Shown here: one piece after another, positions 16,589 to 24,932 of the stretch
Numbering within the stretch: the first letter of the stretch is position 1
Layout of the letters: the number at the start of each line of letters is the position of its first letter
DNA from: Peribacillus asahii
GTDB lineage: Bacteria > Bacillota > Bacilli > Bacillales > DSM-1321
Reading direction: 5' to 3'
Length of the DNA: 64,000 nucleotides
NCBI RefSeq assembly: GCF_004006295.1
Contig: NZ_CP026095.1
Span: forward strand, 2,218,001 to 2,282,000
Notes under the pieces: generated by a model
Database searches by the model: none
What the model saw: only the letters and a program-made list of their open reading frames with translations
Told to the model about the DNA's origin: nothing
Program-made: the position numbers and the translations under genes

Positions 16589-16830
16589 CGATGAAAAGGA
16601 CATGAATTATTTTTACGGTTTCCAGAGAGGGAAGGAAAGCTGAGAACTTCCTAACTTAGGAAAATAATTTACCACCTTTGAGCTATATCGGTGAACTTAA
16701 GTATCTGATATCGTCTATGCTGCGTTACAGCACCAAAGCCATAAGTGATCTTTTAGCTTATGGGAAATTGGGTGGAACCACGAGTAAAACGCACTCGTCC
16801 CTTGTCATAGGGATGAGTGCGTTTTTTATT
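16589..16830 (+). promoter_or_regulatory. T-box leader 2 (threonine specifier)
   Basis: A near copy of leader 1 with the same order of elements. The specifier context TTTACCACCTTTGAGC again gives ACC. The helix beside it (ATTATTTT/AAAATAAT) and the second stem (ATATCGG/CTGATAT) differ from leader 1 in both strands, so pairing is kept by compensating changes. T-box GGGTGGAACCACG and a GCACTCGTCCC terminator end it 28 bases before the thrS ATG. Two terminators in series make induction steeper than with one. Confidence 0.9.
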
Positions 16831-16857
16831 TATTACTTTAAAGGAGTGTTTATTGTT

Positions 16858-18777
16858 ATGAATGAAAAGTTAATTAAAGTTCAATTTTTAGACGGAAAAA
16901 TAAAGGAACTTCCGAAGGGCATTACAGTGGAGAATGTAGCAGAATCCATTAGCTCGAGCCTAAGAAAAAATGCAATTGTAGGGAAAGTAGATGAACAATT
17001 GGTAGATTTAGGCTACAAGATAGAACGGGATGTGGAACTCTCTGTTTTAACGCTAGATTCGGAAGAAGGATTGCATATTTTAAGGCACTCATCAGCGCAT
17101 GTATTGGCACAAGCCGTTAAAAGACTCTATGGTAATGTAAAATTGGGGATAGGACCAGTCATTGAAGATGGATTTTACTATGATTTGAAACTAGAACACA
17201 GTTTGACTTCCGATGACTTACTTGCCATTGAAAAAGAGATGGAAAATATCATAAATGAGAATTTAGAAATCAAACGAATAGAAGTTTCTTATGAAGAAGC
17301 TGAAAAGTTGTTTGAAGAAAAAGGTGAGCCATTCAAGTTAGAAATATTAAAAGACATTCCAAAAAGTGAAAAAATAACTCTTTATCAACAAGGAGAATTT
17401 ATTGACCTTTGTCGTGGTCCTCATCTTCCATCTACTGGTTTCATAAAAGCATTTAAATTAACTCGTGTATCAGGCGCTTATTGGCGAGGAGATAGTCAAA
17501 ACGAAGTTCTTCAACGTGTTTATGGAGTGGCATTTAAAAAGAAAAAGGATTTAAATGAATATCTAAATTTCTTAGAAGAAGCATCAAAACGCGATCACCG
17601 CAAATTAGGGAAGCAATTGGAGTTATTTATGTTTTCTGAGGAAGCTCCAGGAATGCCATTTTATTTACCGAAAGGACAAATTGTTAGAAATGAATTAGAG
17701 AATTTCTCTCGTGAACTTCAAAATAGTGCTTCTTACGATGAGGTTCGTACTCCATTTATGATGAATCAACAATTATGGGAGAAATCGGGTCATTGGGACC
17801 ATTATCACGAAAATATGTACTTCACTGAAGTTGAACATAAAAAATTCGCACTGAAACCAATGAATTGTCCGGGTCATATGCTGATTTATAAAAACAACCT
17901 TTACTCTTATCGAGATTTACCAATTCGAATGTCGGAATTTGGTCAAGTTCATCGTCATGAATACAGTGGTGCTTTAAATGGAATGCTTAGGGTTCGTGCA
18001 TTTTGTCAGGATGATGCCCACATCTTTGTTCGAGAGGATCAAATTGAAAATGAAATTAAACAGGTATTTTATCTAATTGACCAAGTATATCGAACTTTTG
18101 GTTTTGACTATTCGGTGGAGCTTTCAACTCGTCCAGAGGATTCATTAGGTGATGACAACCTTTGGGAAATTTCTGAAGGAGCATTAAAGAATGTACTCGA
18201 AAGTTTAGAAATTAAATACCAGCTAAACGAAGGTGATGGAGCATTTTATGGACCAAAAATTGATTTCCATATTAAAGATGCATTAAAGCGAAGTCATCAA
18301 TGCGCTACAATCCAACTTGATTTTCAGATGCCAGAAAAATTTGATTTGACTTATATCAATGAAAATAATGAAAAGGTTCGTCCTGTTGTCATTCATCGTG
18401 CTATTTTTGGATCTATTGATCGTTTTTTTGGTATTTTAATCGAACATTTTGCTGGTGCTTTTCCTGTTTGGCTTGCACCGATACAAGTACAAATTATTCC
18501 TGTTTCGCAAGTTCATTCGGACTATTGTTTAAAGATTCAATCGGAATTGAAGCAAATAGGAGTAAGAGTGAAAATTGACAATAGTAATGAAAAGCTGGGG
18601 TACAAAATAAGAGAAGCACAAATGCAAAAGATCCCATATATGCTGGTGCTAGGGGATAATGAAGTTAAAGAAAATACAGTAAATGTTAGAAAATACGGGG
18701 ATCAACAATCAGAAAGTGTTTCATTTGAAGGTTTTAAAAAGAATATTGTACAACAAATAAGAGAACGTAGTATTTAA
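16858..18777 (+). CDS. thrS: Threonyl-tRNA synthetase (possibly the inducible ThrZ-type paralogue)
   Basis: A 639-residue class II synthetase of normal length. An N-terminal TGS domain (residues 1-63) is followed by the editing domain with HSSAHVLAQAVKRL. The catalytic core has motif 2 (FGQVHRHEYSGALNGMLRVR), zinc-site residues in MNCPGHML, and motif 3 (VIHRAIFGSIDRFFGILIEH). A C-terminal anticodon-binding domain ends the protein. ATG 16858 with AAAGGAG upstream is preferred over the longer open frame that runs back into the T-box. B. subtilis has a constitutive thrS with one T-box and a reserve thrZ with several. The tandem leader here suggests the reserve type, which cannot be settled without the rest of the genome. 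Confidence 0.95.
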   Translation: MNEKLIKVQFLDGKIKELPKGITVENVAESISSSLRKNAIVGKVDEQLVDLGYKIERDVELSVLTLDSEEGLHILRHSSAHVLAQAVKRLYGNVKLGIGPVIEDGFYYDLKLEHSLTSDDLLAIEKEMENIINENLEIKRIEVSYEEAEKLFEEKGEPFKLEILKDIPKSEKITLYQQGEFIDLCRGPHLPSTGFIKAFKLTRVSGAYWRGDSQNEVLQRVYGVAFKKKKDLNEYLNFLEEASKRDHRKLGKQLELFMFSEEAPGMPFYLPKGQIVRNELENFSRELQNSASYDEVRTPFMMNQQLWEKSGHWDHYHENMYFTEVEHKKFALKPMNCPGHMLIYKNNLYSYRDLPIRMSEFGQVHRHEYSGALNGMLRVRAFCQDDAHIFVREDQIENEIKQVFYLIDQVYRTFGFDYSVELSTRPEDSLGDDNLWEISEGALKNVLESLEIKYQLNEGDGAFYGPKIDFHIKDALKRSHQCATIQLDFQMPEKFDLTYINENNEKVRPVVIHRAIFGSIDRFFGILIEHFAGAFPVWLAPIQVQIIPVSQVHSDYCLKIQSELKQIGVRVKIDNSNEKLGYKIREAQMQKIPYMLVLGDNEVKENTVNVRKYGDQQSESVSFEGFKKNIVQQIRERSI

Positions 18778-18819
18778 TCAGAGAGATATTTAAGTAAAAT
18801 GACCAGGTTTGTAACAGGG

Positions 18820-18955
18820 GATTGTCAATGGTTGTACTTAAAGTAACAGGTTGAATTTAAGAAGAATTAAGTGATTTTAAGACTAAGATTATATTTTAGT
18901 TATTCCATTAAAGGGCGCAATTGTTCGATAAGAACAGTCGCTTATTGTGCTAACA
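18820..18955 (+). repeat. Dispersed repeat, family B plus family A arm
   Basis: Contains GGTTGTACTTAAAGTAACAG, then TTAAGAAGAATTAAGTGA and TTAAAGGGCGCAATTGTTCGATA. The same order of blocks occurs at 47095-47200, so the two are copies of one ~110-bp unit. Confidence 0.55.
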
Positions 18956-18970
18956 AAGCAGTTTAGTTAA

Positions 18971-19003
18971 AGAAAGAGATGTTAGTTAAAACATCTCTTT
19001 TTA
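18971..19003 (-). terminator. Terminator of the 123-residue protein gene
   Basis: AAAGAGATGTT and AACATCTCTTT pair across a short loop. On the minus strand a T-rich stretch follows. It lies directly after the stop at 19005. Confidence 0.7.
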
Positions 19004-19004
19004 C

Positions 19005-19376
19005 TTAAAATTCTCGTTCGTCTTCAATTTTTAGCATTTCCTCATCTATGATGTCAACTAATTCTTGAATGCTAAACATATATAGAACAACCTCTTTGTC
19101 AACATCCTCAATATGAATTTCAGCTTGAATCCGTATTTTTGTCGGTTGTCCTTTATAAATAACATCAAAGGTTCCAATTTCTTTTATTTCGTTGTCTTCT
19201 TTCATTGTGTTAATTTCAGATTGAATAGTATTGATTTCATTTTGATTAAAACCTGAATCCAATATTGAGGAGGATAAATGTTTTAAAAAAGGTTCTACCT
19301 CTTCAAGACCAAAATTCATTCCTGCTGCATATGGTGCTTCTTCGTAGTGATTTGTATTATTTTTTTTGTTAACCAT
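19005..19376 (-). CDS. Acidic 123-residue protein of unknown function
   Basis: ATG 19376 has a TTGGAGGTACT site. The protein begins MVNKKNNTNHYEEAPYAAGM and contains predicted helices (LEEVEPFLKHLSSSIL) and a beta-rich middle (FDVIYKGQPTKIRIQAEIHI). Its C-terminal part is highly acidic (IQELVDIIDEEMLKIEDERE). No signal peptide or membrane segment is seen. I do not recognise the family. It stands alone with its own terminator, between thrS and an IS3 element. Confidence 0.65.
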   Translation of the reverse strand: MVNKKNNTNHYEEAPYAAGMNFGLEEVEPFLKHLSSSILDSGFNQNEINTIQSEINTMKEDNEIKEIGTFDVIYKGQPTKIRIQAEIHIEDVDKEVVLYMFSIQELVDIIDEEMLKIEDEREF

Positions 19377-19819
19377 ATAAATAGTACCTCCAACAAAAAG
19401 TATAATAAGACTAATGATTAAAAACTTCAGATATTTTCACGCCTTTCCATTTATCATTATAAAGTAACATTTAATCTTCTTCGATATTGCTAATCGGTGT
19501 AAATAATTCCAAGATTTTTTGATATAAATGAAAGGATTCTTCTTAAACTAACGGAATGCTTTAGTTGAATAAGTAGTTTTTTGTTTTCTTTAAAATAAAC
19601 GGTATCAAAAGTTAAGAGTTACGGGATAGGTTCTTCTTAAATGGTGCAGGTCACTTGAGGAATAATTTAAAAAGGAGGTAAATAGTTGAAATTTAGTGTT
19701 AAAATGTATTTATATATATTGGAACAATAATTGAGTTTCAGAGTGTTTATCTTGAATATCCTTTCAGTGTTAGTGTTCTGGGTCACTTTCAACAATCGGG
19801 CGCTATCCTTGAACTGGTA
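19377..19819. other. Intergenic region with repeat fragments
   Basis: No gene seen. A family B fragment (TTCTTAAACTAACGGAATGCTTTAGTTGAA) lies near 19540-19570. The left half of a family A repeat (TTCAACAATCGGGCGC, from ~19788) abuts the IS element. Confidence 0.5.
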
Positions 19820-19887
19820 TGCTCCCCTTATAGTAGACACGTTTTAAAAAGCGCATTAATCTGTCTATTATTAAGGGGGTATTTTTT

Positions 19888-20178
19888 ATGGAGAAAAAAG
19901 CAGAGACTTATGATATATCATTCAAGAAAAAAGCAGTGGATTTATTTCATCAAAAGAAGAATTATGCAGCCGTTTCCAGAGAATTAAACACTCATCGAAA
20001 AAACATACAACGATGGGTTAAACAGTTTAGTGAAGATGGGATGGTTGGTCTTAGAGAAAAACGTGGCAGAAAAAGTGGGTCTAGTAGAGTCTCTTCATCT
20101 ACCTTTGAAAATACCCAACAGAAAATAAAGCGATTAGAAGCTGAGAATGAACTATTAAAAAAGCTTTTAAAGATGTGA
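19888..20178 (+). CDS. IS3-family transposase OrfA
   Basis: A 96-residue protein starting at ATG 19888 after AAGGGGG. It has an N-terminal helix-turn-helix (SFKKKAVDLFHQKKNYAAVS, then HRKNIQRWVKQF) and a C-terminal leucine-zipper-like helix (IKRLEAENELLKKLLKM). OrfA binds the IS ends and, by programmed -1 frameshifting or separately, works with OrfB. The stop at 20176-20178 overlaps the start of orfB. Length and composition are normal for the IS150 subgroup. Confidence 0.9.
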   Translation: MEKKAETYDISFKKKAVDLFHQKKNYAAVSRELNTHRKNIQRWVKQFSEDGMVGLREKRGRKSGSSRVSSSTFENTQQKIKRLEAENELLKKLLKM

Positions 20179-21065
20179 AAGGAGGAATGAATCTAAAACC
20201 TAGTATTCTATTTCCAATCATTAATGATTTATCTAAACAAGCTCACTCTATACAGCTACTTTGTCATCTAGCTAAAGTATCAAGAAGTGGATACTACAAG
20301 TGGATAAAGCGTAAAGCATTACCTTCGGAAAAGCAGATAGAGGATGAGAAGCTAAAGCAGAAAATAATAGAATGTCATCAGAAATATAAGGGCATCTATG
20401 GCTATAGAAGAATACAAATTTGGTTAAAGAGGACCTATGATATTCATATTAATCACAAAAAAGTTCAACGGTTACTAAGTGAGCTAGGTATTAAAGCAAT
20501 TATCAGGAAGAAACGAATTTATTACGGTAAGAAAGAACCTTATCTTATCTCGAATAATTATTTAAATAGATCCTTTTACGCTTCTCGCCCTAATGAAAAG
20601 TGGGTAACGGATATTACGTACCTCATTTTCAATGGACAGAAACTATACTTGTCTGCCATCAAAGACCTATATAATAACGAAGTTGTTGCGTACCAAATTA
20701 GTAGACGTAATGATTATAAACTAGTCTTGGATACTCTTAAAAAAGCCATAAAAGGAAGGAATGTAAAGGGACTCCTTCTCCATAGTGATCAAGGATACCA
20801 ATACACTTCCCATAACTATAATCAGCTACTCACAAGAAATAAAATGAAAGCTAGTATGTCTAGAAAGGGCAACTGTTGGGATAACGCTAGTATGGAAAAT
20901 TTCTTTAGTCATTTAAAAACAGAATGTTTTAACCTGCATACTTTTAAAACTTCACAAGAGGTTAGAAGGGCTATTAAAGACTACATTCACTTTTATAACC
21001 ACGAAAGGTTTCAAACCAAGCTAAACAACCTGACTCCTATCGAATATAGAAGTCAGGCTTCTTAA
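20175..21065 (+). CDS. IS3-family transposase OrfB (DDE integrase)
   Basis: A 296-residue protein with an HTH_21 region (YGYRRIQIWLKRTYDIHINH) and an rve integrase core. Catalytic residues can be placed: the first Asp in RPNEKWVTDITYLIFNGQK, the second in LLLHSDQGYQYTS, and the Glu in SMENFFSHLKTECF. The end has the family motif FYNHERFQTKLNNLTPIEY. GTG 20175 is the first start in frame; ATG 20187 is an alternative. No stops or frameshifts, so the element may still be active. Confidence 0.92.
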   Translation: MKGGMNLKPSILFPIINDLSKQAHSIQLLCHLAKVSRSGYYKWIKRKALPSEKQIEDEKLKQKIIECHQKYKGIYGYRRIQIWLKRTYDIHINHKKVQRLLSELGIKAIIRKKRIYYGKKEPYLISNNYLNRSFYASRPNEKWVTDITYLIFNGQKLYLSAIKDLYNNEVVAYQISRRNDYKLVLDTLKKAIKGRNVKGLLLHSDQGYQYTSHNYNQLLTRNKMKASMSRKGNCWDNASMENFFSHLKTECFNLHTFKTSQEVRRAIKDYIHFYNHERFQTKLNNLTPIEYRSQAS

Positions 21066-21107
21066 CTGCGCTTATTTTTTTATGTCTACTTGACAGGGGT
21101 CAGATCA

Positions 21108-21157
21108 AACAAGGATAAGCGCTCATTTTTCATTTAAGGGCCATTTTGTTGAATAAA
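21108..21157 (+). repeat. Right half of a family A repeat split by the IS3 element
   Basis: CAAGGATAAGCGC followed by ATTTAAGGGCCATTTTGTTGAATAAA completes the repeat whose left half ends at 19819. Confidence 0.6.
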
Positions 21158-21158
21158 T

Positions 21159-21204
21159 AAATCCCAATTTCTCATTTATGTTATTGAGAGATTGGGATTT
21201 TTAA
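21159..21204. terminator. Hairpin terminator between convergent units
   Basis: AAATCCCAAT and ATTGGGATTT form a 10-bp stem with inner pairing of TCTC and GAGA, followed by T5 on plus. It can serve the PH-domain gene on minus and anything reading from the left. Confidence 0.65.
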
Positions 21205-21277
21205 TATGATAATGTAATATGTTTAAAGTTATAAGTCCGTATTTTTTTGACTTTCTCTTTTGATTTCGTCCTTACTT

Positions 21278-22078
21278 TTACTGGAAAATATTTTGTTGTG
21301 GTGTTTCCATTTGAGAAGTTGATAAGATTTTTTCTGGTTGGTGTACATCTTTTGAAGCATCTGCGTCTGTATCAATAATTTCCTTAAGAACATTTTTATC
21401 TTGCCATTTAGCAACAGCTTGATGACCTAAATTTTGAACATCACGTACAAGGGCACCAAGTTCCCTCATTAATTTCTGTGTATCTGTCGATGTGTCTGCT
21501 GCATCAACGGCCATCCATGCTTTCTCTCGGTCAGCTTTAAAGATTGCATACAAAATTCTCGCAAAAAGACCTAAGTTTATGTCAGCAGAAACTCCTACAG
21601 CACTATTTCCGTCATTACTTGCCATTATTCTTAAATCTATTTGTGTATATTTCTTCACCATACCAGAGTAAATTAAATAAACTGGCCAACCAATGAATAG
21701 GATAGTTGCAAGGATCGATATAAAAGAATCGCTCACAGTCGTTAAAAGATAGGAGATAATTAATCCGATTGGCAAAAGAAATAATCCTCCTAAAACCTTG
21801 AAGATATTTACTTTTTTACCTATGTAAGAAATAACGCCGGTCACTTTATCAATACTTACATCCCTAATTGTAAAAAATTCATTCACCTTTGTTTCACCAA
21901 CAAATATAATTCGATGTGTCGTAACGATTAAATATCCTATTGTGGATGATTTTGGTTTCCCCAATTGTGTATTTGGAGCCAACATGGATAAAAAATGCTG
22001 TGGACCTACAATTGAGGCTTTGTATTTCTTAATCACTTGTTCATCTTCAGATAAGCAAACTCCTTGAATGACTCTCAT
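21278..22078 (-). CDS. PH-domain membrane protein
   Basis: A 266-residue protein. Residues ~40-100 form a bacterial PH-like domain (IGYLIVTTHRIIFVGETKVN...IRDVSIDKVTGVISYIG). Two adjacent membrane segments follow (LGGLFLLPIGLIISYLL and FISILATILFIGWPVYLIY). The C-terminal half is soluble and mixed helical, ending in a Gln/Thr-rich tail. ATG 22078 has an AAGGAGG site. It is divergent from the VirD4-like ATPase gene with 220 bases between them, so the two may share control. bPH proteins often act as membrane-bound scaffolds. The specific role is unknown. Confidence 0.75.
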   Translation of the reverse strand: MRVIQGVCLSEDEQVIKKYKASIVGPQHFLSMLAPNTQLGKPKSSTIGYLIVTTHRIIFVGETKVNEFFTIRDVSIDKVTGVISYIGKKVNIFKVLGGLFLLPIGLIISYLLTTVSDSFISILATILFIGWPVYLIYSGMVKKYTQIDLRIMASNDGNSAVGVSADINLGLFARILYAIFKADREKAWMAVDAADTSTDTQKLMRELGALVRDVQNLGHQAVAKWQDKNVLKEIIDTDADASKDVHQPEKILSTSQMETPQQNIFQ

Positions 22079-22299
22079 ACGAACCCTCCTTAAATTAATA
22101 AATACAATACAGAAGGTTATAGACGCTTACTACTACTTAAAATTCCTGTTTGTCTCTTATTAAAGTTATTTAATAAGAAACATAAAACTCACATATAAAA
22201 TTATATAATAGGTTTATGTAATTATTTACCATAAAATGCAACTTAAGAGATAGTTCTTTGTGAAAATTTGCTATTTCGGAAAGTGAGGTTTTATCAAGA

Positions 22300-23616
22300 A
22301 TGAGTTATTTAGATGCAAAAATTCTTGAGGGACAAAATCTTCGCAAGCTTTCTCCAGGAACAGTTATTGATAAAGGAGAGTCAGATGTAGGCATAGAAGG
22401 GAAAGAAAGAACTGGTATTACGTTACACCCTGCCCTTTTTTCCAAGCATATCTTGACCGTCGGGGCAATTGGGAGTGGGAAATCTAACACAATGTACCAC
22501 ATTGTAAAGGCTGTACGACAAAAGATGGATGAGAATGATGTGATGGTTTTTTTCGACGCGAAAGGAGACTATCTAGAACATTTTTATAAAAATGGGGATT
22601 ATGTGATTTCGAATCATCTCACCCCTCCACCGGGAGTGACACATTGGAACATTTATAAAGATATTCTTTATACCCCAAAAGAAAAAAGGGAGGAAACGAT
22701 TAGGGAAATCGCTTCTTCTTTATTAAAAGAGGATATAGAGAATTCTCAAGCTCCTGTTTTTGGTATGGGAGCAAGAGACTTATTAGCAGCCTTACTGACG
22801 ATTCAGGTCAGGGAAATGGAGGAGGGCAAAGAGCAGTGGAATCATCAAAAATTAGTTGCCTATATGCAGAAGGCACACGATGCCGTTCTTCGTAATCTTT
22901 TTTTAGACAATCCAGAATTTATGTGGTTAAGGAATTACATACAAAAAGATGGTGGATCAACCACTCAAAGTTTTCTCGTGCATCTGTACCAAACCGTTTT
23001 TAAAATTTTTAGCGGTTCCTTCGGTAAAGATGGTGACTTTTCCATTCGAGAAGCCGTAACACAAAAAGGGGGAAAAGCGATATTCCTGGAATATGATTTA
23101 TCTAGTGGAAATATCCTGGATCCCGTTTATACTATTCTATTGGATTTAGTCATGAAAGAGGTATTAGGTCGCTCTAAAACGGATGGAAATGTTTATTTTA
23201 TCTTAGATGAATTTCCTCTCATTCCAAAATTAAATTATATGGACAACGCGCTTAACTTTGGCCGATCCCTGGGTGTAAAAGTGATAGCAGGAATCCAAAA
23301 CATTGGTCAAGTCAAGCATCGATATGGTGATTCACTTGCTTACAGTATGTTAAGTGGTTTTGGTACGATCTTTGCTTTTCGATTATTCGATGAAGAGAGC
23401 CGCTCCTTCGTATCACAAAGGCATGGTGCAGTAAAAAGACTAATCACATTAGCATCTACCATCGTTAACAAAGGTGCCCAAGATCAATTGATTGATGGGA
23501 AAGTGATAGAAGATTGGGATATTACGAATTTAAATGTTGGTGAGTGTATTGTATCTTTGCCACAGGGGGAACCATTCCTGTTTTATCCGATATTTTATGA
23601 AGGTAAAATTGTTTAA
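22300..23616 (+). CDS. VirD4/TraG- or HerA-like P-loop ATPase
   Basis: A 438-residue ATPase with Walker A GAIGSGKSNT (residues ~54-63), an FFDAKGDYLEHF stretch, and Walker B NVYFILDEFPLIPKL near residue 306. A sensor-like region IAGIQNIGQV and an arginine-rich stretch (FDEESRSFVSQRHG) follow. These features match the coupling-protein/TraG-TrwB group of hexameric DNA or protein pumps. No membrane anchor and no other conjugation genes are near, so it is not an ordinary conjugation system. The next gene on the strand encodes a zincin-like protein 105 bases downstream. It might instead belong with the PH-domain protein in a membrane-associated complex. Confidence 0.8.
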   Translation: MSYLDAKILEGQNLRKLSPGTVIDKGESDVGIEGKERTGITLHPALFSKHILTVGAIGSGKSNTMYHIVKAVRQKMDENDVMVFFDAKGDYLEHFYKNGDYVISNHLTPPPGVTHWNIYKDILYTPKEKREETIREIASSLLKEDIENSQAPVFGMGARDLLAALLTIQVREMEEGKEQWNHQKLVAYMQKAHDAVLRNLFLDNPEFMWLRNYIQKDGGSTTQSFLVHLYQTVFKIFSGSFGKDGDFSIREAVTQKGGKAIFLEYDLSSGNILDPVYTILLDLVMKEVLGRSKTDGNVYFILDEFPLIPKLNYMDNALNFGRSLGVKVIAGIQNIGQVKHRYGDSLAYSMLSGFGTIFAFRLFDEESRSFVSQRHGAVKRLITLASTIVNKGAQDQLIDGKVIEDWDITNLNVGECIVSLPQGEPFLFYPIFYEGKIV

Positions 23617-23721
23617 GTTGATCGAATAGAAGGAGAGAAAAATATTAAACGAACTCAAAAATATAGTATATGGAAGAGGGACAGAATAACGAAATACTTT
23701 TTTAAAAGAGAGGAGGTTTAA

Positions 23722-24843
23722 ATGTTTAACTTATTTGAATCCATAACACAAAAGTTTTCACAAATGTTCAAGGGTGGAATTAGTGGCGATAAGCCTTTAG
23801 ATATCTCAATTTTTCATGAATCGAACTGGCGTCCTGCAAGTATTTCTCAAAGAAAGGCAGCATTAGTTAAGCTAGAGGCTATACTTGCGAGTGATTCAGA
23901 TCTTGGTCGTGGTCGTCCACCAGTTAAACTAAAATTTCAAAAATTAAAAGGTGCATATGGGGGATATGAACGAAAAGGAGACCAAAAAGTTATTAAACTT
24001 GATAAGGACTTACTGAAAAATGAAAAAAATAGCTATCAAATTGTTCATACGTTAATACATGAAGGACGGCATGCCTATCAAGATCATGCAATTCAAAACC
24101 CAGGGTTTCACTCAAATCCCGAAGAAGTATTTTATTGGTCTTTGAATTTGGTTAATAAAGGAGAGAATTATTACTATTTTCCGGATGAAGGAACTAAAGA
24201 TTCTGATGCCAAATACTATAATCAATCGATTGAAAGGGACGCTTATTCTTTTGAACTTCGGATAGCTAATTTATTCTTTGATAAAGTAGAAAAAGTAACA
24301 GGCAAACCCAATATAGGTTATAAAAAGTTTAGAGAAGATTTGAATAGTGACTTGAAAGAAGCTGAAGATAAGTTAATAGAGATTTATAACCGAAATCAAT
24401 CTAGTGTAAAAAATTTAGAAGAGGCTCTAAAAAAACACGATAGTGTCCTACATTCTACATATTATCAGTTATATAGGAAAGATTACAGGGTCCCGCCGGA
24501 ATTTGTTCCAATTTATTTGAGAAAAGAACAGCAAGAAGAGTATGGAGAGGAACAACAAGATTTAAATTCAAATCAATATAAAAATGAAGAAGATGGTACT
24601 TTAAACAATCTAGTGGATGACAACGAAGACAATGTCGTATCGAAGAATCGAGTGAATGACAACAAAGAGGAAGGCACCCAAGTCAAATCAAATGGTACTA
24701 ATGAAGATAGTGCCTCCCAAGGCGAACCAAAGAATGCTAACCAAGGAAATTACAAAAGACTTAATGAAAAATTGAATTCACCTCGAGAGAACGAATCAGT
24801 ATCCTCAGAAGGCAATAAACCTCCAAATAACCTATCACTCTAA
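23722..24843 (+). CDS. Zincin-like putative metallopeptidase with disordered tail
   Basis: A 373-residue protein starting at ATG 23722 after GAGGAGG. It carries HEGRH at residues 113-117 inside IVHTLIHEGRHAYQDHA, the HExxH zinc motif. ERDAYSFE at 171-178 could supply the third (glutamate) ligand, as in gluzincins. Residues 185-265 are helical. From ~270 to the end it is a low-complexity, Asn/Glu/Ser-rich tail (DDNEDNVVSKNRVNDNKEEG) likely to be disordered. No signal peptide is seen; an amphipathic N-terminus MFNLFESITQKFSQMFKGG precedes the domain. It could be a secreted-effector-like protein or a processing protease for the neighbouring ATPase system. The function is open. Confidence 0.7.
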   Translation: MFNLFESITQKFSQMFKGGISGDKPLDISIFHESNWRPASISQRKAALVKLEAILASDSDLGRGRPPVKLKFQKLKGAYGGYERKGDQKVIKLDKDLLKNEKNSYQIVHTLIHEGRHAYQDHAIQNPGFHSNPEEVFYWSLNLVNKGENYYYFPDEGTKDSDAKYYNQSIERDAYSFELRIANLFFDKVEKVTGKPNIGYKKFREDLNSDLKEAEDKLIEIYNRNQSSVKNLEEALKKHDSVLHSTYYQLYRKDYRVPPEFVPIYLRKEQQEEYGEEQQDLNSNQYKNEEDGTLNNLVDDNEDNVVSKNRVNDNKEEGTQVKSNGTNEDSASQGEPKNANQGNYKRLNEKLNSPRENESVSSEGNKPPNNLSL

Positions 24844-24859
24844 TATGATTAAAGAAAAG

Positions 24860-24890
24860 CAAGCAAAGAGGAAAACTCTTTGCTTGTTTT
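24860..24890 (+). terminator. Terminator of the zincin-like gene
   Basis: CAAGCAAAGAG (24860-24870) pairs with CTCTTTGCTTG (24876-24886), followed by TTTT. It begins 17 bases after the stop codon. Confidence 0.85.
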
Positions 24891-24932
24891 AATGAAAATA
24901 CATTAATGTTAAGAATTTAAAATCTAAAGTAA

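Larger units (their letters stand above)
19820..21102 (+). mobile_element. IS3-family insertion sequence (IS150-like), apparently complete
   Basis: Ends are TGCTCCCCTTATAGTAGACA on the left and, reading inward from the right, TGACCCCTGTCAAGTAGACA, an imperfect inverted repeat beginning TG. It contains intact orfA and orfB in the usual overlapping arrangement. The element lies in the loop of a family A hairpin: GCGCTATCCTTG on its left is the inverse of CAAGGATAAGCGC on its right. A clean target duplication was not evident. Confidence 0.8.

Noticed and set aside
16700..16720. Apparent ATC (isoleucine) specifier in T-box 2 versus ACC in T-box 1
   Set aside because: That position is in the second stem. 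The true specifier region (before CACCTTTGAGC) reads ACC in both leaders.
16678..16857. Longer N-terminal extension of ThrRS
   Set aside because: It would translate the T-box leader and terminator. ATG 16858 has AAAGGAG and gives the normal family start.
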